Notes under the pieces: model-generated
Told to the model about the DNA's origin: nothing
Database searches by the model: none
Seen by the model: the letters and a program-made list of their open reading frames with translations, nothing else
DNA from: an uncultured Lachnospiraceae bacterium
Lineage (GTDB): Bacteria > Bacillota > Clostridia > Lachnospirales > Lachnospiraceae
Assembly (NCBI GenBank): GCA_900314445.1
Contig: OMVA01000025.1
Coordinates: 1-33,260 of the forward strand
DNA length: 33,260 nucleotides
Reading direction: 5' to 3'
Shown here: piece by piece, positions 24,035 to 30,406 of the stretch
Layout: each line of letters starts with the position of its first letter
How positions within the stretch are numbered: position 1 is the first letter of the stretch
Position numbers and translations under genes: made by a program

Positions 24035-24093
24035 TATTCATTGTGACTAATTTAGTTACTTAGTATTTTTGTCTTTCATTCAGATGTTTAGAA

Positions 24094-24783
24094 TTATTCA
24101 TCGTCACGGATGTAGTTGCTTGGCTTAATTGGAAACCAGGCGTTGGTTGCATTCTTATAACGATCATAGCGAATACCAAACATCTTATGAAGCCATACTT
24201 CTTCCGTGTATTTCATAAGAAGTATAAGGAAAATCCAAAGCACAATGGCTGTGGTGTAGAAGAATGTATTTCCGGAAATGAAGAGAAGTCCAGTGCAGAT
24301 ATAAAGCACACCTGCATATTCAGGATTTCGAATGTACTTGTAAATGCCCTCTCTTACAAGATGTCCCATACGAACTTCATGTCGAATATTGGCATTGGAT
24401 ACGGCGTCCATAATCAGCTTCAGTCCCAGGAAGATTAAGATAACGCCAAAAACGATATAGGTATATCGCTGCCATAATTCCTTGGGCAGTCCATTTGCAG
24501 AAAATGGCAGGTGACCCAGGATGATACTGACAAGAGTCAGCACTGCAGAGATTGGTACATAGAGATAGGTCTTACTGTAGGCTGGCAGTGTCTCCTTTGG
24601 TTTGATGACAATTGGTTCATCAGGATTTAGAGTATGTTCTTCAGAGGCATCTACTACAACTGCATCTTTTACAATCGCATTCTTTTCAGGAACAGTATCC
24701 TTTTTCACGTCTTCTTTTAAGTCTTCCGTATCTTCCTTCACGTCTTCTTTTAAGCCTTCCGTATCTTCCTTCACGTCTTCCAT
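24094..24783 (-). CDS. Isoprenylcysteine carboxyl methyltransferase-like membrane protein
   Basis: A 229-aa protein of the ICMT/PEMT-like family of membrane methyltransferases. Family signatures are GIYKYIRNPEYAGVLY in the middle (the usual RHPxYxG has N in place of H) and the C-terminal TEEVWLHKMFGIRYDRYK, both associated with SAM binding. Four hydrophobic segments lie between about 70 and 195. Residues 1-70 are an added charged region with an 11-residue repeat, (V)KEDTE(G/D)LKED. Bacterial members have mostly unknown substrates, since bacterial prenylated proteins are not known to be common. GGGGAGG precedes the ATG. It starts 11 nt after the GGDEF gene ends, so the two are probably cotranscribed. 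Confidence 0.85.
   Translation of the reverse strand: MEDVKEDTEGLKEDVKEDTEDLKEDVKKDTVPEKNAIVKDAVVVDASEEHTLNPDEPIVIKPKETLPAYSKTYLYVPISAVLTLVSIILGHLPFSANGLPKELWQRYTYIVFGVILIFLGLKLIMDAVSNANIRHEVRMGHLVREGIYKYIRNPEYAGVLYICTGLLFISGNTFFYTTAIVLWIFLILLMKYTEEVWLHKMFGIRYDRYKNATNAWFPIKPSNYIRDDE
24704..24780 (-). repeat. 33-bp in-frame tandem repeat in the ICMT-like gene
   Basis: Units at 24704-24736 and 24737-24769 differ at one base; a partial third unit ends at 24780 near the start codon. Each unit encodes 11 residues rich in K, E and D, so gain or loss of a unit keeps the frame. Confidence 0.85.
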
Positions 24784-24794
24784 TTCTGCCTCCC

Positions 24795-25901
24795 CTAATC
24801 TAGAAAATTGGAAACAATTTTGTTTCCACCTTCTTTTTTTGCTTTAATCAGCATCTGGTCAACACGGGCCATCATTGGTGTGATTTCTGTGAAATCTGAG
24901 CAGTGAATCAGGCCACCGCTGATTGTAATTGGTGTATTTGTTTCGTTCCACTGTAAGGATTCTACAGTTTTACGGAATTTATCGCATCTTTTATAAGCGT
25001 CTTCTGGAGACTTTGCCTGGAAAATGATAACGAATTCTTCGCCACCATAACGGGCAGCTAGCTCGTCTTTCTTTTGGTCCAGAGCATTCATGATTTCTGT
25101 GGCAATGGTTTCCAGTACGTGGTCACCAAAAAGATGACCATAGGTATCGTTGGCCACCTTGAAGTGATCCAGGTCGAATTCGGCAATAAAGAATTTCTTT
25201 GAGAAAATATCAATCTTTTCTAAATGACTGAAAAGGTATCTACGATTATAAAGCTGAGTCAGTTCGTCATGTAAGGACTGTTCAGCCATCTGAGTGAGAA
25301 GAGTAACACGGGAATCACGTTCTCTCTGGTAAGCGCGAAGCATCATGGATGTAACAAAGAAGATGAAGGTGGCTGTGAGAATCAGAGAGAAGACAACATC
25401 AATGGTCTGTGCTTCTTCTGAAAGCTTGGTCAGGATATTTGTTGGAATATCTGCAATGCTTGGCGTGGAATCCATCATGAAGTAGGACACTGCCACCATG
25501 GCACAATCCACCACAAGGCAAATGGCAAATGCGGTGATTCTTGTAGCTCCTCTAAGGATTGGAACAATGAGGAAAAGGCCAATCAGGAGATAGAGAGGCA
25601 TTCCGGAATTCATTCCGCCACAGGAAAAATAGTTGATGGGAATAACCACCAGATTAATGAAATATACAAGAATGACCTTGCAAGGCCCTGGACGTTTAAG
25701 CCAGACGGAAACGTAGAGAAGAGTCAGCATGAAGACGGCACCGATAATAGTGGCCAGAGATGAAAAAGCTGTTAATCTCTCTGCGATGGTAACAATAGTG
25801 GAGGCCAGCATAACAAGAGTACCCACCACTATGATAATAAAATAAATACGATCTTCCAGGGTCTCCTGGTTATCGATATAATCCTTCATTTTTTTATACA
25901 T
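24795..25901 (-). CDS. Membrane diguanylate cyclase (GGDEF)
   Basis: A 368-aa protein with six or so hydrophobic segments at about 19-190, then a GGDEF domain (about 205-365). The active site is RYGGEEF (G286-F290), and the substrate-binding FDLDHFKVANDTYGH (242-256) is intact, so c-di-GMP synthesis is expected. The RxxD inhibitory site is absent (KKDE at 277-280), so product inhibition through it is not expected. The start of the domain reads DELTQLYNRRYL, with Q where G is usual (DxLTGLYNRR). GGGGG lies 5 nt before the ATG. It heads a two-gene unit with the ICMT-like gene and diverges from dnaX. The signal sensed by the membrane part is unknown. Confidence 0.93.
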   Translation of the reverse strand: MYKKMKDYIDNQETLEDRIYFIIIVVGTLVMLASTIVTIAERLTAFSSLATIIGAVFMLTLLYVSVWLKRPGPCKVILVYFINLVVIPINYFSCGGMNSGMPLYLLIGLFLIVPILRGATRITAFAICLVVDCAMVAVSYFMMDSTPSIADIPTNILTKLSEEAQTIDVVFSLILTATFIFFVTSMMLRAYQRERDSRVTLLTQMAEQSLHDELTQLYNRRYLFSHLEKIDIFSKKFFIAEFDLDHFKVANDTYGHLFGDHVLETIATEIMNALDQKKDELAARYGGEEFVIIFQAKSPEDAYKRCDKFRKTVESLQWNETNTPITISGGLIHCSDFTEITPMMARVDQMLIKAKKEGGNKIVSNFLD

Positions 25902-26000
25902 ACATTCCCCCGGTGAATTTGATAATAGTTAAAAAATAGATGAATAAAATCCATCAAATCTCTTATTTCGTAAGGATTTAATAGGCCTATAGATGGAAAA

Positions 26001-26029
26001 ATTATAGCATTCGTTAGAAATAGCGTCAA
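26001..26029 (-). promoter_or_regulatory. Promoter of the GGDEF gene
   Basis: On the minus strand TTGACG (26024-26029) and TATAAT (26001-26006) are separated by exactly 17 bp. The leader would be about 90 nt. Confidence 0.75.
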
Positions 26030-26128
26030 TTATACAAATATAGGAACGTAATGTGCAAATCGTCCCATAAAAAGGGCTTTTTATAGACCTGTATTTCGTC
26101 CAAATTCATTTTCTGGAATGGGCTAATC

Positions 26129-26159
26129 TCATTTGCATAATTTCACCAAATCCATTTGC
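26129..26159 (-). repeat. Dispersed motif copies upstream of dnaX
   Basis: TTCACCAAATCCATTTGC (26142-26159) is a minus-strand copy of the dispersed consensus. TCATTTGC (26129-26136) is a near copy in the same orientation. They lie upstream of the dnaX promoter, whose -35 region (CATTTGTTTGCAT) repeats the theme. Confidence 0.5.
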
Positions 26160-26178
26160 TTTATCAACTCTCATTTGT

Positions 26179-26207
26179 TTGCATAGAGCCTTGATATTTA
26201 TTATAAT
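26179..26207 (+). promoter_or_regulatory. Promoter of dnaX
   Basis: TTGCAT (26179-26184) and TATAAT (26202-26207) are separated by exactly 17 bp, with dnaX starting about 35 nt after the expected start site. Confidence 0.7.
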
Positions 26208-26246
26208 GATTCAATATGCAAAGCTTAAAACTAGGAGTTATGTTAG

Positions 26247-27926
26247 ATGTCTTACGTAGCATTATATAGAAAATTTAGACCGGATTCTTTCGATGAAGTT
26301 AAGGGCCAGGAGCCCATTGTACAGGCACTGAGAAATCAGATTCTTTACGATCATGTTGGCCATGCTTATCTTTTCTGTGGAACCCGTGGTACTGGTAAGA
26401 CGACTCTGGCAAAGCTTCTTGCCAAGACGGTTAACTGTGAGCATCCAGTGAATGGAAATCCTTGCGGGGAGTGTGAATCCTGTAAGGCGGTTGCCAGTGG
26501 CAGATCCACCAATGTAATTGAAATCGATGCGGCTTCCAACAACGGTGTAGACAATGTGCGTCGTATTAATGAGGCGGTTCAGTATTCGCCAGCATCTGGC
26601 AAGTACCTGGTCTACATCATCGACGAGGCCCATATGATGTCGCCTGGCGCTTTCAATGCCTTGCTTAAGACTTTGGAGGAACCACCTGCTCATGTAATTT
26701 TTATTCTGGCCACAACAAATGACCAGAAGATTCCAATCACTATTCAGTCTCGTTGTCAGCGTTACAACTTCCACCGTATTTCTGTGGAAACCATTGCTGC
26801 CCGTCTTAGTGATCTGATGAAACGTGAAAACGTGGATGTGGAAGAGGAAGCGATTCGCTATATCGCAAGAGCTGCGGACGGTTCTATGCGAGATGGACTT
26901 TCTATTTTGGATGAATGTATTTCTTCCTCCCTTGGTGAAAAGCTGACTTTTGAAAATGTACTGCGCACAGTTGGTGCAGTGGACATTGATGTATATGTAA
27001 AACTCATTCGTGCTCTGCAGAACGAAGATGTGGAAGCAATCTTAGACCTCATCAATGAATCTGTTTGGCAGGGCCGAGACTTAACAAAATATGTAGATGA
27101 TTTCATCTGGTTCTTACGAAATATGTATTTCCTGAAACTGAGCCCAAATCTGGCCGAGGAACTGGACCTGACCAAGGAGGATGCATCCATTGTGGCATCC
27201 CTTGGGGAGGAAGTGGGAACCAAAACCATCACCTGGTATATCCAGCAGATGCAGGCTCTGTCTGCAGACATTCGCTATTCCACAATCAAGCGAGTAACTC
27301 TGGAAATGGGCATGCTGAAACTCATGCATCCAGAAACAGAACAGAACTTCATATCCCTTGCCAGTCGCCTGGAAAAACTTGAGGCAAAGGTTGCCAGAGT
27401 GGACGCTGACATGAAGAACATCAAGGCCAATGGCGTGGTTGTTTCTTCCGCCAGTGCAAATGGAATTGCCGCATCTTCTGTGGAATCTTCCATGAGCCCA
27501 GAAGAAGAGAGTAAGGCAATTCAGGAAAATCTGAAGGCAAAGTATCCTCCGGCAGTTTATGAAGAACTGATTGCTCTGGCCCAGGACTGGAAGTCAAAAG
27601 TTATCTATAGCATACAGAAACCAGCCAGAGATTTTCTGATGGATGCATCCATTGCACCGGATGAAAATTTCAAGGATCAAAATGATGTGCCAAGCCTGAA
27701 ACTGGTATATACATACCCAGCCAATGCCCATGCACCAAAGGGACTCGTTTATTATGAGAATCCAAAGAATCTGGAAAGACTGGAAAATATGGTATCTGAA
27801 CTGATTCAGAAGCAGGTACATTTCAAGGTGGAAGCCAGAAAGACTGGTAGCGCAGATGGCATTGATATGCAGTTCGATGCACTGAATAAAATTCATTTCG
27901 ATGACATTGTTATCGAGGATGAATAG
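26247..27926 (+). CDS. dnaX: DNA polymerase III subunit gamma/tau
   Basis: The clamp-loader ATPase that loads the sliding clamp and links polymerases at the fork. Walker A is GTRGTGKTT (45-53); zinc ligands are C64, C73, C76 and C79; Walker B is DEAH (126-129); the sensor SRC is at 168-170. At 559 aa it is within the range of Firmicutes proteins. A C-terminal tau-like part (about 370-559) is present. I did not find a clear slippery frameshift site. AGGAG lies 9 nt before the ATG; an ATG at 26240 is out of frame. It heads the dnaX-ybaB-recR group. Confidence 0.96.
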   Translation: MSYVALYRKFRPDSFDEVKGQEPIVQALRNQILYDHVGHAYLFCGTRGTGKTTLAKLLAKTVNCEHPVNGNPCGECESCKAVASGRSTNVIEIDAASNNGVDNVRRINEAVQYSPASGKYLVYIIDEAHMMSPGAFNALLKTLEEPPAHVIFILATTNDQKIPITIQSRCQRYNFHRISVETIAARLSDLMKRENVDVEEEAIRYIARAADGSMRDGLSILDECISSSLGEKLTFENVLRTVGAVDIDVYVKLIRALQNEDVEAILDLINESVWQGRDLTKYVDDFIWFLRNMYFLKLSPNLAEELDLTKEDASIVASLGEEVGTKTITWYIQQMQALSADIRYSTIKRVTLEMGMLKLMHPETEQNFISLASRLEKLEAKVARVDADMKNIKANGVVVSSASANGIAASSVESSMSPEEESKAIQENLKAKYPPAVYEELIALAQDWKSKVIYSIQKPARDFLMDASIAPDENFKDQNDVPSLKLVYTYPANAHAPKGLVYYENPKNLERLENMVSELIQKQVHFKVEARKTGSADGIDMQFDALNKIHFDDIVIEDE

Positions 27927-27971
27927 TAAAAAATTGATAAGAGAATGAGACTGGCAGAGTAGAAGGTCTGT

Positions 27972-28009
27972 GCAGTTCATTTGCAAAGTTTGTTAATAAA
28001 ATCGATGAT
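27972..28009 (+). promoter_or_regulatory. Possible internal promoter before ybaB, with motif copy
   Basis: GCAGTTCATTTGCAAA (27972-27987) is a copy of the dispersed motif. Its TTGCAA (27981-27986) is 17 bp from GATGAT (28004-28009), a weak -10. The 133-nt gap after dnaX leaves room for separate control of ybaB-recR. Confidence 0.35.
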
Positions 28010-28059
28010 AAATTGATTTTTAGGATAAAGAAAACAATATTCAAAAGGAGATTTTAATA

Positions 28060-28407
28060 ATGGCAAAAAGAGGTGGATTTCCAGGAATGATGCCTGGTAA
28101 CATGAACAATCTGATGAAGCAGGCACAGAAGATGCAGAAGCAGATGGAAGAAACTCAGGCAGCTTTAGAGGAAAAGGAATACGAAGCTACAGCAGGTGGC
28201 GGCGTTATCACGGTTAAGATTAATGGTAAGAAGGAAATCACAGAAGTAAAGATTGATCCAGAAGCAGTTGATCCAGATGATGTGGAAACACTGGAAGATC
28301 TTGTAATTGCTGCAGTAAACTCAGCAATTCAGATGCAGGCAGAAGATGAAAAGTCATCTATGAGCAAGATTACTGGCGGTATGGGATCTATGGGAGGCCT
28401 CTTCTAA
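28060..28407 (+). CDS. ybaB: YbaB/EbfC family nucleoid-associated protein
   Basis: A small DNA-binding protein of 115 aa, commonly encoded between dnaX and recR. It has the usual layout: glycine- and methionine-rich N terminus ([20 protein letters not shown]), a helix rich in Q and E (about 20-45), and a central beta region ([20 protein letters not shown], about 48-67). The last codons ([10 protein letters not shown]) are glycine- and methionine-rich too. AAAAGGAG precedes the ATG. Its stop codon overlaps the recR start by one base (TAATG), which indicates coupled translation. Confidence 0.94.
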   Translation: MAKRGGFPGMMPGNMNNLMKQAQKMQKQMEETQAALEEKEYEATAGGGVITVKINGKKEITEVKIDPEAVDPDDVETLEDLVIAAVNSAIQMQAEDEKSSMSKITGGMGSMGGLF

Positions 28408-29003
28408 TGGATTTATACGGCAAAGAAGTCAGCCGTCTGATTGAGGAGCTGTCACACCTGCCAGGTGTTGGAAGTCGTACAGCCCAGCGTCTTGCCTTCC
28501 ACATTATCAATATGCCGGAAGACCAGGCACAGGCTTTATCCGAATCGATTATCAATGCCAAGAAAAAAATTCATTACTGCAAGACTTGTTGCACCATTAC
28601 GGAAGGGGACGAATGTCCGATCTGCGCATCACCCAAACGTGATCACGAGACCATCATGGTGGTTGAAACACCAAGAGATCTTGTGGCAGTGGAAAGAATC
28701 GGCAGATATCAGGGCGTTTATCACGTTCTGCATGGTGTAATCAATCCACAGGCTGGTATTGGTCCACAGGACATTAAATTAAAAGAACTTTTGGTTCGCC
28801 TTCGTGGTGATGTAAAGGAACTCATCGTTGCAACCAACTCTTCTGTGGAGGGAGAAGCAACAGCCATGTACATTTCTAAAATGGTAAAACCTGCAGGTAT
28901 TCCTGTTACAAGAATTGCCAGCGGTGTACCAGTTGGTGGGGACCTGGAAATGACAGATGAAATGACTTTACTGCGAGCGCTGGAAGGCCGAGTAAAGATG
29001 TAA
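28407..29003 (+). CDS. recR: Recombination protein RecR
   Basis: RecR works with RecF and RecO to load RecA at gaps. It has 198 aa, the normal length. The N-terminal HhH region ([17 protein letters not shown], 15-31) is followed by a C4 zinc finger (C58, C61, C70, C73) and a Toprim domain starting [13 protein letters not shown] (about 84). Translation probably depends on ybaB because the start overlaps its stop codon. The last base-pairs of the gene, including the stop codon, form the first part of a 48-bp repeat (29001-29048) that occurs again at 29184-29231. Confidence 0.96.
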   Translation: MDLYGKEVSRLIEELSHLPGVGSRTAQRLAFHIINMPEDQAQALSESIINAKKKIHYCKTCCTITEGDECPICASPKRDHETIMVVETPRDLVAVERIGRYQGVYHVLHGVINPQAGIGPQDIKLKELLVRLRGDVKELIVATNSSVEGEATAMYISKMVKPAGIPVTRIASGVPVGGDLEMTDEMTLLRALEGRVKM

Positions 29004-29231
29004 TGATACAAATGTAGTACAGTCTGGAATGCAACCATGCTTGCATGGAGAAGCATTTCGGACTGCACTACATGTAACAATATGAGCATGGAGAGAAATT
29101 TGAGAAAGCAAATTTCTCGGGAATGCGAATATTGTAGAATTTCGAGAACGTGCGAAGCACGTGGAGAAATTCGTATCATAAAATAATGATACAAATGTAG
29201 TACAGCCCGGAATGCGACCATGCTTGCATGG
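29001..29231. repeat. Cloverleaf-like inverted-repeat element with partial second copy
   Basis: From 29003 to 29179 the outer ends ATGATAC and GTATCAT pair. Inside are three successive hairpins: one pairing ATGTAGT-CAGTC-AATGC (from 29012) with GCATT-GACTG-ACTACAT (to about 29073), tipped by CCATGC-TT-GCATGG; one pairing ACAATAT with ATATTGT, holding a perfect 9-bp stem GAGAAATTT/AAATTTCTC; and one pairing GAATTTC with GAAATTC, holding ACGTGC-GAA-GCACGT. A 48-bp piece (29001-29048) is repeated at 29184-29231 with three differences. No T run follows, and no open frame fits. It occupies the recR-pfkA gap. Confidence 0.8.
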
Positions 29232-29313
29232 TAAAACTTTTCTCGGATAAACGATTATAAATGTATTTAATCAAAGCATCATGGAAGATGCTAATAATGA
29301 AGGAGGGTAACAC
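29232..29313 (+). other. pfkA leader region
   Basis: The rest of the 310-nt gap is AT-rich. It contains a 6-bp hairpin (AGCATC/GATGCT near 29275-29292) and a strong AAGGAGGG site before pfkA. I see no clear -35/-10 pair; TATAAA near 29256 is a weak candidate -10. Confidence 0.35.
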
Positions 29314-30387
29314 ATGAAGAAAATTGGAATTTTAACAAGTGGCGGTGACTGTCAGGCTCTGAATGCTACAATGCGTGGTGTTGTTAAGGGACTTGAAAAT
29401 CTCTTTGGCGAAATTGAAATTTATGGTTTCAAGGATGGATACAAGGGACTTATTTATGGTAATTATCAGAAGATGAAGCCAATGGAATTTTCTGGTATCC
29501 TCGGCAAGGGTGGTACAATTCTTGGCACAAGCCGTGTACCTTTTAAAATGCTGGACATCCCAACAGATGATGGCATTGATAAGGTTCCAGCCATGGTTAA
29601 GACTTATAAGAAACTGGAACTGGACTGCCTGGTAGTTCTTGGTGGTAATGGTTCTCAGAAGACAGCAAACCGTCTGTCACAGGAAGGTCTGAATGTTGTA
29701 GGTCTGCCTAAGACAATTGATAACGATATCTGGGGAACAGATATGACATTTGGTTTTCAGTCTGCAGTTGATGTGGCAACGCATGCCATTGACTGTATTT
29801 ATACAACAGCTGAATCTCACAGCCGTGTATTCGTTATTGAAACAATGGGACATAAGGTTGGCTGGATTACACTTCATGCTGGTATTGCCGGTGGTGCAGA
29901 TGTTATCCTGCTTCCAGAAATTCCATATGATATGAAGAAGATTTACAAGACAATTGATAAGAGAACAAAGCAGGGAAAGAACTTCACAATTATTGTGGTT
30001 GCTGAAGGTGCAATTTCCAAGGAAGTTGCTAAACTGCCTAAGAAGGAAAGAAAGCAGGTTATTGCGGAACGTCCTTATCCATCAATTGCTTATGAAATTG
30101 CTGATAAGATTCGCGAAAAGTATACCAGCGATGTGCGTGTAGCACTTCCAGGTCATACACAGCGTGGTGGCTCTCCAGATGCATACGACCGTGTAATCTC
30201 CAGTCTCTTTGGTGCGAAGGCAGCAGAGATGATTAAGGAAAAGGATTTCGGTAAGCTGGTTGTTATGCTGAACGGTGAAGTAACTGCAATTCCTCTGGAA
30301 GAAACAGCTGGAAAGCTGAAATATGTTGATCCAAATAATCAGATGATTCAGGAAGCGAAGACTCTGGGTATCTCATTTGGTGACTAA
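29314..30387 (+). CDS. pfkA: 6-phosphofructokinase
   Basis: This glycolytic kinase phosphorylates fructose 6-phosphate at position 1. It has 357 aa. Key motifs are SGGDCQALNA (9-18), GGNGSQKTA (110-118), the catalytic PKTIDND (132-138, with D136), MGHKVGW, and GHTQRGGSP near the C terminus. It has the glycine typical of ATP users after the GGN, but lysine (K133) before TIDND, which is more usual in PPi-using and group III enzymes; and N112 replaces the aspartate of GGDGS. The phosphate donor is therefore not certain, though ATP seems likely. AAGGAGGG is well placed before the ATG. The next gene follows after 19 nt. Confidence 0.93.
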   Translation: MKKIGILTSGGDCQALNATMRGVVKGLENLFGEIEIYGFKDGYKGLIYGNYQKMKPMEFSGILGKGGTILGTSRVPFKMLDIPTDDGIDKVPAMVKTYKKLELDCLVVLGGNGSQKTANRLSQEGLNVVGLPKTIDNDIWGTDMTFGFQSAVDVATHAIDCIYTTAESHSRVFVIETMGHKVGWITLHAGIAGGADVILLPEIPYDMKKIYKTIDKRTKQGKNFTIIVVAEGAISKEVAKLPKKERKQVIAERPYPSIAYEIADKIREKYTSDVRVALPGHTQRGGSPDAYDRVISSLFGAKAAEMIKEKDFGKLVVMLNGEVTAIPLEETAGKLKYVDPNNQMIQEAKTLGISFGD

Positions 30388-30406
30388 ATATAGAAAGAAC
30401 AACTAG

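Larger units (their letters stand above)
25902..26246. other. Gene-free divergent region between GGDEF gene and dnaX
   Basis: This stretch of 345 nt holds the two divergent promoters listed separately and, between them, about 150 nt with several TCATTTG or CCATTTGC motifs in the same orientation (26129-26182). I saw no small gene or known riboswitch. Confidence 0.5.

Noticed and set aside
29001-29074. Terminator of the dnaX-ybaB-recR unit
   Set aside because: The hairpin is strong but lacks a T run on either strand, so it does not look like a standard intrinsic terminator.
28721-29221. Minus-strand open frame opposite recR and the repeat element
   Set aside because: Its apparent internal peptide repeat (VLHLYHY twice) comes from the 48-bp DNA repeat, and it runs across recR in antisense. 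No ribosome binding site was seen.
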